This document shows, in pieces, positions 25,763-35,127 of a DNA stretch of 64,000 nt; positions within the stretch are counted from its first letter, which is position 1, and the number at the start of each line of letters is the position of its first letter. The stretch lies in contig PYJD01000040.1 in NCBI GenBank assembly GCA_003635315.1, positions 1 through 64,000 of the forward strand, given 5' to 3'. The stretch is from Candidatus Poribacteria bacterium. Lineage in GTDB: Bacteria > Poribacteria > WGA-4E > WGA-3G. The notes beneath the pieces are model-generated. The model saw only the letters and a list, made by a program, of their open reading frames with translations. It ran no database searches and had not been told where the DNA came from. Both the position numbers and the translations under genes were made by a program.

Positions 25763-25987
25763 TTAAGGGTTGGGTTGTTCTGGCGGTTTTTTGGGTTTCT
25801 CAGGTTCAATATTTATATCGTCAGTAACTTTATTTATTTCTTCTTTGATCTCATCACCGGCACTTTTGAATTCTCTAATAGCTTTTCCTAAAGTCTTACC
25901 CATTTCTGGTAACTTTTGAGGACCGAAGATAACGAGAGCAAGAACCAGAAGTATAAATACTTCCATTGAACCTATTCCGCCAATCAT
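25763..25987 (-). CDS. tatA: Twin-arginine translocase subunit TatA/TatB
   Basis: 74 residues from the ATG at 25987, preferred because AAGGAGG lies just upstream; an in-frame start at 26020 would add 11 polar residues before the membrane helix. The helix MEVFILLVLALVIFGPQKLPE is followed by the amphipathic helix GKTLGKAIREFKSAGDEIK and a Pro/Lys/Glu-rich tail. The FGPQKLPEMGK motif is the family hallmark. A single TatA-type gene with tatC suggests a minimal TatAC system at this locus; a separate TatB could lie elsewhere. Confidence 0.93.
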   Translation of the reverse strand: MIGGIGSMEVFILLVLALVIFGPQKLPEMGKTLGKAIREFKSAGDEIKEEINKVTDDINIEPEKPKKPPEQPNP

Positions 25988-26020
25988 TATCTTAATTCCT
26001 CCTTTATACGAATAATACAC

Positions 26021-26510
26021 AATAACCGATTAAAGTATATCATATAGTAATCGTATTTACAACTATTTTAGCATGTGTTTGAAGTAAGGGAAATCCGCGT
26101 TTTAATTCCTTGACTTGCCCTTCTTCTACTTCGTTTGGTACCTCCAAAGACGTATTCCATCCACAGATTCGAGGATGATTCACAACGGAAATTACCATAA
26201 TCAGACTATAATGTTTGCACGAATTATGTGTCAGAATTACAAACACACGCCTTACCTCCTCTTAAGGCCTGACCGATATCAAAGTTTTCTATGACGAATA
26301 TAGATAGATAATGATATCGGTTTTTATAGGTGCAATCTCCAGTCTCGACTAAGAACCCTAAGGGATAGGATTCGATATTCCCTCCTACAGAAGAGAATCT
26401 GATATGTCTTAGGAATTATATCAGTTAAATCGTTTGATAAACTGGACAGTCGAATGCTTCTGTAAGAGATAGAGATTCACTTGACCATGTGTACCTCACG
26501 TGGTAATATA
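26021..26510. other. 490-bp intergenic region with one dispersed-repeat core
   Basis: The stretch lies between two minus-strand genes. It has a degenerate 68-codon minus-strand frame (26040-26246) that I do not count as a gene. The 13-mer TTCCCTCCTACAG at 26378-26390 is identical to the core of the 66-bp repeat at 344-868, so a single relative of that element sits here. Nothing else is recognised. Confidence 0.6.
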
Positions 26511-27701
26511 TCACCTACGAGGAAAGAATGTGTCAATACCGGCTTCAATATCTTCTATTGGATGTCCATACTGTTTCTCATAATTTTCATGTGTACCTTT
26601 TTCAGTTTCGGTTAGATCAGTAATTGGAAACACGATTGTCTCCTTACTTCTTTTCCCTGACTCATTCATAGCAATATTCATTTCTTGGTCTTGTCTTGCA
26701 AGTGTACTTCCATATTCTGGTTCAGTATCCTCAAGGATAGCCTTAGCAATACTAAGAAGTTCATCTGCGACTGCAATTTGCCCTTCAGAGAGTGGATAGT
26801 TCTTCAGAGGATTCTCCCAGGTTACAGTTTGGTCAGGGAGTTCAAGCTGAATATTGTCTATTACATCAACACCGTCCACATCAATCGTTGTTCGTTTAGC
26901 GCGATGTGGGATTCCTTTAGCACCTGATTGGAGATCATCCACTGGTGTGACATAAATTTCATCCCCGACGATTGTACCTTTACTACCATCAATTTGTGAT
27001 ATTCCCGTTTGTCCTCGACCTAAAGAACGTGCGTGTATGACATTTGAGTAAACCATAAGTGCTGAAGCATTGTTGCTAAATTCAATAAAACCTAAACTCC
27101 AATTTTCACTTGTATGATTACGATTCATCCTGTCAATGATTGGAATTACTGGGGAAGATTGTGTAATACCAAGTGCAGATTTTGGTTCACCACCAGCTCG
27201 TAAACGAAGCATACTCATACCATGATATCCACCTTCATAGAAGATCCGATATATACGTGCGACATCTCCAATGATATCGGCGGCAATTACCTTTGATAAG
27301 AATCTCTCCCTTGGTGCCCTATAGTAATTTTCTGCCACTTCAAGTTTAATATTATTTTTCTTGGCTCTTTCAATCATCATATCAGATGTTGGTAAGGTTA
27401 CTGCAATAGGTGTTTCACAGAGTATATGTATCCCAGCATCAGCAACAAAACAGGCAATAGAATGATGTGCAACTCCAGGAACTGTTATATCCACAACATC
27501 AATTTCCTCCTGTTCAACGAGATCTCGGACATGAGTATATGGATTAGCATTATACTGTTTCGCATACTGTGTTGCGGTTTCTTCATCAATATCACAGATT
27601 GCCACAAGATTGTATATATCCTTTAATTTCGCTATTACAGGTAGGTGGGAACCTCCACCTCTACGTCCAGCACCGATTAAAGCAATATTGAGTTTTGACA
27701 T
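26511..27701 (-). CDS. Gfo/Idh/MocA family oxidoreductase
   Basis: 396 residues. An N-terminal NAD(P)-binding fold (LNIALIGAGRRGGGSHLP) with CDIDEETATQYAKQY is followed by the conserved catalytic-lobe start ILCETPIAV, in which EKP is replaced by ETP. Thr instead of the usual catalytic-region Lys is notable, although the family tolerates it in non-catalytic or variant members. The C-terminal αβ domain has GYHGMSMLRLRAGGEPKSA. The start has AGGAG upstream. The substrate, probably a sugar or inositol, is unknown. It is divergent from the ABC-2-like permease gene. Confidence 0.85.
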   Translation of the reverse strand: MSKLNIALIGAGRRGGGSHLPVIAKLKDIYNLVAICDIDEETATQYAKQYNANPYTHVRDLVEQEEIDVVDITVPGVAHHSIACFVADAGIHILCETPIAVTLPTSDMMIERAKKNNIKLEVAENYYRAPRERFLSKVIAADIIGDVARIYRIFYEGGYHGMSMLRLRAGGEPKSALGITQSSPVIPIIDRMNRNHTSENWSLGFIEFSNNASALMVYSNVIHARSLGRGQTGISQIDGSKGTIVGDEIYVTPVDDLQSGAKGIPHRAKRTTIDVDGVDVIDNIQLELPDQTVTWENPLKNYPLSEGQIAVADELLSIAKAILEDTEPEYGSTLARQDQEMNIAMNESGKRSKETIVFPITDLTETEKGTHENYEKQYGHPIEDIEAGIDTFFPRR

Positions 27702-27829
27702 AGATTACTCCTAAAAATGTTTATGGGTTCGAGATTGATTATTATGTTAGAATAACATCATTATTTAATTCAGTCAATCAACTGTCATGTCTAAGGTATG
27801 TAAAGGACTACTCTTCTTGGTATAGAAAA

Positions 27830-28609
27830 ATGCTGTCTATATTATATAAAGACTTATCTATATTTTCGAATTCCCGTAGATATAGAATAATTCAGTTTAT
27901 GATATTAGTGTTACTAATAACTGTCTTTTTTATTAGTCTGACAGAGTTTTATTCGTCAGGAATTGAAAACCAGAACACATACACTGTTAACCCCGGTAGT
28001 CAGACCTATTCATTGTTTATTAATAGCATGCTACTTATAACATTTCTTGTTCCAAGACATGCTGTTGAAACAATAAGAATGGAACAATCTGAGAATAATA
28101 TTCAAAATGTTGGTATAGGGAATTTCGCATACCTAAAACTGTCCAAACTGACGGATTTTGAGATCTTAATTGGAAAAATTGCAGCTGTAGTTATTTGGAC
28201 ACTATGGAGTGTATTGCTTCTAATTCCGATTTTCTCACTATCAAGTTATATGGGTGGATATAACATATTGCAATTGGCTAAATGTGGGATAATCCTTACA
28301 ATCAATGGTATCCTATTTAGTATTATTGGTTGTATGTGCGGATTATGTTTTCCTACAATAACTGCAAAAGGCGTTAGTTATGGTATTATTCTTTTCATCA
28401 CTCTCATACCAATATTACCGTTTTTCCCGTTTAATATAGATACGCTTGATATTCTAAGTTCATTATCGAGTATATCATCGATCCTTTATTCTGGTGAATC
28501 TCATTTGTGGTTATACAATTCCTGTTTGTATCTAATTCTATCCATACTACTCTTTCCAATTCTAATAATTCTTTTCAGAAAAACTATTCCTATAGAGTTG
28601 CAAAAGTAA
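27830..28609 (+). CDS. ABC-2-type permease-like membrane protein (orphan)
   Basis: 259 residues with six predicted transmembrane segments: an early one (~21-40), one near 65-80, a pair at 115-145 separated by SSYMGGYN, one at 155-185 and two near the end. The N-terminal amphipathic start (MLSILYKDLSIFSNSRRYR) and the overall topology resemble ABC-2 or CcmB-like export permeases. No ATPase gene is next to it in this window, so partner and cargo are unknown. The start lacks a strong ribosome binding site. It is a reasonable but unverified family call. Confidence 0.6.
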   Translation: MLSILYKDLSIFSNSRRYRIIQFMILVLLITVFFISLTEFYSSGIENQNTYTVNPGSQTYSLFINSMLLITFLVPRHAVETIRMEQSENNIQNVGIGNFAYLKLSKLTDFEILIGKIAAVVIWTLWSVLLLIPIFSLSSYMGGYNILQLAKCGIILTINGILFSIIGCMCGLCFPTITAKGVSYGIILFITLIPILPFFPFNIDTLDILSSLSSISSILYSGESHLWLYNSCLYLILSILLFPILIILFRKTIPIELQK

Positions 28610-28613
28610 TGTA

Positions 28614-28764
28614 ACCCAAGTTGCTACCTATTAGTTTTATACATGGGAATGTGTATATAAAGAATTATGCTAATGTTAGCCAATATTGTGTAGGGTAAAC
28701 TCCCAGTTTTGTGGGTCACAGATGCCCAAACTGCAAGTTTGTACTACAAGATAGCAACTTGGGT
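28614..28764. repeat. 151-bp segment bounded by 13-bp perfect inverted repeats
   Basis: ACCCAAGTTGCTA at 28614-28626 is the exact reverse complement of 28752-28764. Inside lies a second, tight palindrome CAAACT-GCA-AGTTTG at 28727-28741. This looks like a small palindromic or MITE-like element lodged between two genes; no clear target duplication is seen. It extends into the apparent 5' end of the downstream ORF if the GTG at 28711 is used. Confidence 0.75.
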
Positions 28765-28788
28765 ATATCCCATGGGTATATAAAGTCT

Positions 28789-30756
28789 ATGTCAAGTTTA
28801 TCTGATAAACATATAAATCAAACAGACACAGAATACCCTAAGAAGCTATACGGTGTAACTTTTCGATCCGTCCTTATAGCTATCATTCTCATCCCACCAA
28901 ATACCTACTTCATTATGGCAAACCATCTTCGATTTTGGAGTACTTTGCCGACAACAATGTCTTTGATCTACAATGTAGTGATAACACTTACATTATTGAC
29001 AGGTCTTAATCTCCTACTTCGAACATTAACCCCTCGGTATGCTTTACGTCAAGGTGAATTGCTAACCATTTATGTGATTCTTTCACTCTCATCAGCAATT
29101 GCGGGTCATGACATGATGCAGACTGTTGTACCGGTAATTCCGAATGCTTTTTGGTTTGCTACACCCGAAAATGAATGGCAACAACTATTTTGGAGACATT
29201 TACCCAGTTGGATGACGCTTAACGACCTGTCTGTATTACAGGATTTTTATGACGGGGATACAACATTCTATAGAAATAAATATCTATTAACATGGTGGAA
29301 ACCTATTTTCTGGTGGACAATATTATTATCTGTATTAATTTGGATAATGATTTGTATTGACCTGATATTAAGAAAACAGTGGATAGAACGTGAACGGTTA
29401 ACTTATCCTATTGTTCGTCTACCAATAGAAATGACCTATCAAGATGGTAGACTCTTTAAAAATAAAATGTTATGGATTGGATTTGCTATTGCAGGAGGTA
29501 TCGATCTGATTAATGGTATACATGCGTTCTTTCCAGTGTTCCCAGAAATACCTGTACGCAAGGCAGATCTGGGTAGATATTTCACTGAAAAGCCGTGGGA
29601 TGCTATCGGATGGACACCGATTTACATTTTATCATTTGGAGTCGGATTGGCATTTTTGATGCCATTAGAGATGTCTTTTTCGCTATGGTTTTTTTATCTA
29701 TTTTGGAAAGGAGAACGAATTCTTGGAAGGGCAATGGGACTTCAAGTGTTGCCTGGATTTCCTTATGATGGACCGCAGGGAGTAGGAGCATATCTTGCAA
29801 TTGCCTGTTTTGGACTATATGGTGGAAGAAAACACTTCTATAATATTGGTAGTAAATTAGTAGGTACATTTAGATCAAATAGTGATATTACAGCAAAAGT
29901 ATCGTCTGACATGCATGATACGAATAACTACTGGTTCCCATTAATTGGATTAATTGCGGGTATCTTATTCATTTTTATCTTTTCTGGTTATGGAGGTATG
30001 GCATTTTGGATGATTGCAATATATTTTCTAATCTATTATCTACTTGCCCTTGGCATTACAAGGGTTAGGGCAGAGGTAGGGCCACCTACACATGAGATGT
30101 TTGTTGCGAATCCGCGCCAGTTTATTATGGATTCATTTGGATCCAGAATCATTCCTCCACGAAGTTTAACAATGATGTCCCTATACTATGCTTTCAATCG
30201 AGGTTATCGTGCCCATCCTATGCCACATACATTGGAAGGATTCAAACTTGCGGAAGTAGGAAACATGAAGACCAATAGAATCGTTATAGCAATGATGTGT
30301 GGTGTGTTTTTTGGGATTCTCGCCTCCTTTTGGTCTTATTTGGTAGTTTCTTATGAAATTGGTGCAAACCCAGGATTAGGTAATGGTGGTTACAACAGGC
30401 TTAGAACTTGGTTGTATTATCCAAGTGAAACGAACTTACCTGCGGTTGGGTTTATGGGTGTAGGCTTCTTATTTACCGGTTTACTGTGGTGGCTGAGAAC
30501 ACGTTTCCCGATGTTTCCTTTCCATCCAACAGGATATGCTGTAGCGAGTAGTATATGGACATTTGGATGGCTATGGTTTTCAGTATTTGTTAGTTGGGCT
30601 GTGAAGAATCTAATCCTTAGGTTCGGAGGTATACGACTCTATCAGAAAGTATTGCCGTTGTTTCTGGGGTTAATATTAGGGGAGTTTATCGTTGGTGGAG
30701 CTTGGGTAATCATAAGGTTAATCTGGGGTGTAGCAGTATACTCATTTTATAGATAG
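28789..30756 (+). CDS. Large polytopic membrane protein, DUF6785/DUF6784 type
   Basis: 655 residues from the ATG at 28789; an open frame begins at a GTG 78 nt upstream, but those codons overlap the inverted-repeat element and are doubtful. A dozen or more hydrophobic helices alternate with long loops. Segments RQGELLTIYVILSLSSAIAG, a Trp/Phe-rich loop (WQQLFWRHLPSWMTLNDLSV) and GPQGVGAYLAIACFGLY match my memory of large planctomycete/poribacterial membrane proteins of unknown function annotated as DUF6785. No transport or catalytic motif is visible. The adjoining orphan permease upstream may or may not be related. Confidence 0.7.
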   Translation: MSSLSDKHINQTDTEYPKKLYGVTFRSVLIAIILIPPNTYFIMANHLRFWSTLPTTMSLIYNVVITLTLLTGLNLLLRTLTPRYALRQGELLTIYVILSLSSAIAGHDMMQTVVPVIPNAFWFATPENEWQQLFWRHLPSWMTLNDLSVLQDFYDGDTTFYRNKYLLTWWKPIFWWTILLSVLIWIMICIDLILRKQWIERERLTYPIVRLPIEMTYQDGRLFKNKMLWIGFAIAGGIDLINGIHAFFPVFPEIPVRKADLGRYFTEKPWDAIGWTPIYILSFGVGLAFLMPLEMSFSLWFFYLFWKGERILGRAMGLQVLPGFPYDGPQGVGAYLAIACFGLYGGRKHFYNIGSKLVGTFRSNSDITAKVSSDMHDTNNYWFPLIGLIAGILFIFIFSGYGGMAFWMIAIYFLIYYLLALGITRVRAEVGPPTHEMFVANPRQFIMDSFGSRIIPPRSLTMMSLYYAFNRGYRAHPMPHTLEGFKLAEVGNMKTNRIVIAMMCGVFFGILASFWSYLVVSYEIGANPGLGNGGYNRLRTWLYYPSETNLPAVGFMGVGFLFTGLLWWLRTRFPMFPFHPTGYAVASSIWTFGWLWFSVFVSWAVKNLILRFGGIRLYQKVLPLFLGLILGEFIVGGAWVIIRLIWGVAVYSFYR

Positions 30757-30862
30757 TTTAGGTTGAAAAGGAAGTTTCATAATTGATGGTGGAACAAATA
30801 TTGAGAATCTTCCCAGACTGAATTCAAGTCTAAATAGAAGGAAATACCACATTATTAAATGA

Positions 30863-30891
30863 TTGACAAAGGCTAATATTAGATGTAATAA
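30863..30891 (+). promoter_or_regulatory. Probable sigma-70-type promoter for the ThuA-PhyH pair
   Basis: TTGACA (30863-30868), 17-nt spacer, TAATAA (30886-30891). The hexamers are close to the consensus and sit ~70 nt before the ThuA-like gene. Confidence 0.6.
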
Positions 30892-30961
30892 TTACCACAT
30901 ATTGTGGATAGGAAGTTCATAGTAGATAGTAATAATCCACGTGAAACCTTAAGGAGTTTTT

Positions 30962-31765
30962 ATGTCAACAGAAACAAGAATAGATTTTGTTGCAGGTGGT
31001 GCAAGTCATGGAAGTGGATCACATGAACATCCAGCTGGTTGTTCTTTCTTAGCTGATCAATTTAATGATCATGTAGATGGTGTTGAAGCTGTTGTTCATC
31101 AAGGATGGCCTACTGATTCAGATGTATTGAACAATACAGATGCAATCATTGTATATTCAGATGGGGGTGGAGGACACCTAAGTATTCCTCATATTAATCA
31201 AATCTCTACTCTGACTGGTAAAGGTATAGGTTTAGCAATGCTACACTATGCCGTAGAAGTGCCAAAGGGTGAAGTTGGAAATTGTTTTTTGGAATGGATT
31301 GGTGGATATTTTGAAACACATTTATCAGTCAACCCACATTGGACTGCGGAATTTACATCTTTTCCAGTTCATCCAGTCACAAACGGTTTAGACCCGTTCT
31401 CGCTTGAGGATGAATGGTATTACCATATGCGTTTTCGGGAGAATATGGAAGGTGTAACACCGGTATTGAGCGCAATAGCCCCTGAGTCAACCCTTACAAG
31501 ACCAGATGGTCCACATAGTGGTAATCCACATGTCAGAAAGTCTGTTGCAAACGGTGAACCACAACACTTAGGTTGGTGTAGAGAACGGCCTGATGGGGGT
31601 CGTGGATTTGGATTTACAGGTGGACATTACCACAAAAACTGGGGAGAAGATCATCTCAGAAAATTCATTCTGAATGCAATTGCATGGACGGCAAAAGTAG
31701 AGATACCTGAAGATGGTATAACTACGCCTTCACCATCAGAGGAAGATTTGAATTCATACTTATAG
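30962..31765 (+). CDS. ThuA-like domain protein
   Basis: 267 residues. The fold is the class I glutamine-amidotransferase-like ThuA family (trehalose utilisation): DFVAGGASHGSGSHEHPAGC at the start, then GWPTDSDVLNNTDAIIVYSDGGGGH and ...GIGLAMLHYAVEVPKGEVG (Cys-less 'nucleophile elbow'), followed by DEWYYHMRFRENM and FGFTGGHYHKNWG near the end. It has no signal peptide. In related genomes such proteins accompany oxidoreductases in sugar catabolism. The promoter at 30863 and the PhyH gene 59 nt downstream suggest an operon. Precise activity is unknown. Confidence 0.85.
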   Translation: MSTETRIDFVAGGASHGSGSHEHPAGCSFLADQFNDHVDGVEAVVHQGWPTDSDVLNNTDAIIVYSDGGGGHLSIPHINQISTLTGKGIGLAMLHYAVEVPKGEVGNCFLEWIGGYFETHLSVNPHWTAEFTSFPVHPVTNGLDPFSLEDEWYYHMRFRENMEGVTPVLSAIAPESTLTRPDGPHSGNPHVRKSVANGEPQHLGWCRERPDGGRGFGFTGGHYHKNWGEDHLRKFILNAIAWTAKVEIPEDGITTPSPSEEDLNSYL

Positions 31766-31824
31766 ATAAAGAAGTCGGTATTGAACATCCTATAAAGTAT
31801 TTAGGTATATTGATATAGGAGCAC

Positions 31825-32709
31825 ATGTCAGTTGGATGTCTTAGGAGAAGTAGAATGGAACAAGAACAACTTGATTATCTATTCGATTTACAAGGGTATT
31901 TAATCTTAGAAAATGCAATCTCTGATGAAGACCTTACGAAAATAAATGGGTGGATTGATAGACATTGGGAATATGTTGAAACCCCTTGGGAGTCTGATTC
32001 TGGTGATAAACGTATCCCACGTTGGATCGGTAATATTGAAACACATACATATAATATTGAAAATGGCGTAAATTTCCAGAATATCATTGAAGGTGGACAG
32101 GTATTTGAGAAGCTTATTGACCACCCTTCATGGATAAATCTCGTTAGGAAGTACATTCATGAAGTTAACGGTGTTTCGATCCATGAGAATTTTCTAAATG
32201 TCCGAGGTGAAGGTGGTTTCATACATATACATTGTGGAGGACATGTCCCTCTAAGTTATCTAACTTTTCGTCAGATAAATACGGGTGAATGGTTGGTAGG
32301 ACAGATAAATGTATTGATGGCTCTTAATGATATAGGTCCTGGAGATGGTGCACCTGTATTAATTCCCGGTAGTCATAAGAGTGCTGAGATTCATCCACGC
32401 CTTAAGCACGATGGAAAAGGAATTGTCTATGACGGAATAACCGGTAAACCGGCTGGGACAGCATTTGCTACCGAAGAAGTTCATCTGAAGGCAGGAGATG
32501 TTGTGATGTTCACAGATGCAATTACACATGGTTCAGCAGAACGCACAAATCCAGGTTATCGTAGATCAATTGTCTATAGATATTCTCCCAGATATGTTCG
32601 TGAACGTTTTGATTATCCACATTCAGATGAGTTGTTATCACGTTTGACACCTGATCAACGAAAGATAATCCAACCGATGTCTCCAAGACGACCACCCCAA
32701 GTTGCATAG
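31825..32709 (+). CDS. PhyH-family dioxygenase-like protein with H-x-G metal site
   Basis: 294 residues from the ATG at 31825 (AGGAG upstream); an ATG at 31855 also has AGGAG before it. The PhyH cupin core is clear: NVLMALNDIGPGDGAPVLIPGSHK, the distal iron His in TDAITHGS and the 2-oxoglutarate Arg in RRSIVYRYS. Where the family normally has HxD, the sequence is FIHIHCGGH (His134, His136, Gly138), so the carboxylate ligand is missing. HxG or HxA is found in iron-dependent halogenases of this superfamily, but related uncharacterised proteins in these lineages have similar HGG sites. Activity is therefore undecided. Confidence 0.85.
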   Translation: MSVGCLRRSRMEQEQLDYLFDLQGYLILENAISDEDLTKINGWIDRHWEYVETPWESDSGDKRIPRWIGNIETHTYNIENGVNFQNIIEGGQVFEKLIDHPSWINLVRKYIHEVNGVSIHENFLNVRGEGGFIHIHCGGHVPLSYLTFRQINTGEWLVGQINVLMALNDIGPGDGAPVLIPGSHKSAEIHPRLKHDGKGIVYDGITGKPAGTAFATEEVHLKAGDVVMFTDAITHGSAERTNPGYRRSIVYRYSPRYVRERFDYPHSDELLSRLTPDQRKIIQPMSPRRPPQVA

Positions 32710-32893
32710 GGTAGTGTCAATAACCAATCTTTATTGAAATAGTTTTTGCTCTTATGAAGTTGACAGCAGTTTCATCCACCGTTTTTCATCGAATATTAGA
32801 AATCCTAATTTAATAAAGATTAATATTATTGACAATGTGTAAAAAAGGCTTAGTTTGGGTTGAAGTGAGAATAAGAAAGATTCAATTTAAAGT

Positions 32894-34384
32894 ATGAAGA
32901 CTCCTGATAAAAAACTATGGAGTGGGCGATTTAGTTCTAATCCTACCACACAAACCATATCATTTTCGCATTCAATCGAAGCCGATACACGACTCATTAA
33001 ATACGATATTTGGGGTAGCCAAGTTCATGCCATTATGCTTGAACGGCAAGGTATCATCTCTGAACATGATTTAAGAGAGATATTACATTGGTTAGGAAAA
33101 GTAGAGGATGATTATCAATCTGGCAACTTTATCCTTGATATAAATAAAGAAGACGTCCACATGAATGTGGAGTCGTATCTAATTGAGAATGCCGGACGCG
33201 AATTTGGTGGAAAACTCCACACTGCACGGTCACGAAACGATCAAGTCCTTGTGGATGCACACCTATATATCCGTGAAGAGATACTAAATGTTCAACGTGG
33301 TATTTCCTCATTATGTGATGCATTCTTAAATATAGCCAAATTACATGTTAGTACGGTAATGCCTGGGTACACCCATACGCAACATGCTCAACCGATTAGT
33401 CTCGCTTTCTGGGCAACTGCCTATGTTAGTATGTTCCTTAGAGACCAGAAACGATTATTGGCAGCATACAAACTTACCAATACAAATCCACTTGGAGCAT
33501 GTGCTTTAGCTGGAACATCCTTCCCTATTGATCGACAATTAACAACAGAACTCCTCGGATTTGACAGTCCCCACGAACATGCTCTTGATGTGATTAGTAG
33601 TCGAGATTTTATTGCCGAAACACTTTTTGCATTGTCAATGGTAATGGCAAATCTATCCCGTCTCAGTGAAGAGATTGTCTATTGGACAACTTTCGAATTT
33701 AGCATGGCAGTACTTGATGATGCCTATAGTTCCGGGAGTTCGATCATGCCACAGAAGAAGAATCCTGACATTGCCGAACTCACACGCGGTCGTACTGGTC
33801 GTGTATATGGGGCTTTAATGGATCTGTTAACGAATCTTAAAGGATTACCTTTGGGATATAACCGTGATTTTCAAGAAGACAAACCCCCTTTATGGGAAGC
33901 ATTTGATATTGTAAATGATTGTCTTGAGATATTACCACATCTAATAGAATCTACCGAATTCAAAACAGAACGGATGGCTGAATTGGTTAATGCGAATTTT
34001 GCAACCGCAACAGAATTAGCCAACTATCTGGTAAAGGAACATCAGATTAGTTTCCGAGAGAGTCATGAAATCGTCGGTTGGCTTGTGGGTGAACTCGTAA
34101 AACAGAATTTGACATTCTCTGATTGGGATCATACCCACACATTACTAAAACAAAAGGAAGTAGATATATCAATCTCAAAATTACAGAATATTTTGGATCC
34201 TGCATTTGCACTTGAAAACAACCAAAGTCTTGGGGGAACATCACCTAAAGAGGTATGTCGGATGATAGATCGTTTTCAGATACAATTGGATGATTTTAAC
34301 AAAATTATCTATACAAATCAGATAAAAATAGAAGATGCACATAAAATGACTGTACATGAAATTGATAAGATATTTAATAAGTAG
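32894..34384 (+). CDS. argH: Argininosuccinate lyase
   Basis: 496 residues, slightly longer than the usual ~460 because of a C-terminal extension. The family signature is GSSIMPQKKNPD (~281-292), which contains the catalytic loop Ser; upstream are RNDQVLVDAHLYIREEI and YTHTQHAQPISLAF with the active-site His. It splits argininosuccinate into arginine and fumarate. It opens a three-gene rightward run with pyrF and a sulfatase-fold gene. The start has little SD sequence. Confidence 0.95.
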   Translation: MKTPDKKLWSGRFSSNPTTQTISFSHSIEADTRLIKYDIWGSQVHAIMLERQGIISEHDLREILHWLGKVEDDYQSGNFILDINKEDVHMNVESYLIENAGREFGGKLHTARSRNDQVLVDAHLYIREEILNVQRGISSLCDAFLNIAKLHVSTVMPGYTHTQHAQPISLAFWATAYVSMFLRDQKRLLAAYKLTNTNPLGACALAGTSFPIDRQLTTELLGFDSPHEHALDVISSRDFIAETLFALSMVMANLSRLSEEIVYWTTFEFSMAVLDDAYSSGSSIMPQKKNPDIAELTRGRTGRVYGALMDLLTNLKGLPLGYNRDFQEDKPPLWEAFDIVNDCLEILPHLIESTEFKTERMAELVNANFATATELANYLVKEHQISFRESHEIVGWLVGELVKQNLTFSDWDHTHTLLKQKEVDISISKLQNILDPAFALENNQSLGGTSPKEVCRMIDRFQIQLDDFNKIIYTNQIKIEDAHKMTVHEIDKIFNK

Positions 34385-34410
34385 ATTGAGAATAAAATAA
34401 GGAAGATAAA

Positions 34411-35124
34411 TTGGATAAGAAATTAATTGTTGCTTTAGACACTGATGACGGTGAGGAAATTGATTGGATAACGGATATTCTTAGCAAGACGGTATCCTGG
34501 GTAAAGATAGGTTTTCAAGCTTTTTCTACCGTGGGAACAGATGTTTTTTCATGGCAAAATGGGAGAGGATTCAATACTTTCTTGGATCTGAAATTCCATG
34601 ATATACCCAATACAGTTGCACGGGATGTTGGAAGTATGACTATCCATGGTGCTAATATGATTAATATGCATGCATCCGGTGGAATGGAGATGATGCAGAC
34701 GGCGCGACTTAAATCAGAAAGTGTTGCAAAAGAAAGGAATATACCAAAACCAATTCTACTCGGTGTGACTATCCTGACAAGTATTGATGAAGAGGGATTT
34801 CAATCCCAATTCGGTTCAAAAAGACAAATATCGGAACAGGTGCTATATCTTGCCAACCAGGCTAAAGAAGCAGGTTTAGATGGGGTTGTCGCATCGCCAT
34901 TGGAGATTGAACTTATCCGTAAATCTTGTGGGGATGACTTTGTAATTCTAACTCCTGGAATACGTCCAAATTGGGCAGAATCTGGAGATCAAAAACGAAT
35001 TACCACACCTGCTGAAGCAATTAAGCGTGGCGCGGATTATATTGTCGTGGGTAGACCCATTATTGAGCATGATGATCCACTTGAAGCAGTAGAAGAAATA
35101 TTAGACGAGATGAAAGGAATGTAA
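34411..35124 (+). CDS. pyrF: Orotidine 5'-phosphate decarboxylase
   Basis: 237 residues, TTG start at 34411 preceded by AAGGAAG. It catalyses the last step of UMP synthesis. The active-site motif reads FLDLKFHDIPNTV, the glycine-rich phosphate loop is VVGRPIIEHDDP, and LTPGIRPNW also matches. The gene follows argH by 26 nt and is followed 3 nt later by the sulfatase-fold gene. Confidence 0.93.
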   Translation: MDKKLIVALDTDDGEEIDWITDILSKTVSWVKIGFQAFSTVGTDVFSWQNGRGFNTFLDLKFHDIPNTVARDVGSMTIHGANMINMHASGGMEMMQTARLKSESVAKERNIPKPILLGVTILTSIDEEGFQSQFGSKRQISEQVLYLANQAKEAGLDGVVASPLEIELIRKSCGDDFVILTPGIRPNWAESGDQKRITTPAEAIKRGADYIVVGRPIIEHDDPLEAVEEILDEMKGM

Positions 35125-35127
35125 ATT

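Noticed and set aside
26040-26246. 68-codon minus-strand ORF
   Set aside because: No clear ribosome binding site, no recognised family and atypical composition. It might be a remnant of a once-coding fragment, but I cannot support a gene.
28711-28788. Upstream GTG start of the DUF6785-type gene
   Set aside because: The added codons (with two Cys in HRCPNCKF) fall inside the palindromic element and look accidental; a zinc-knuckle-like CxxC is most likely chance.
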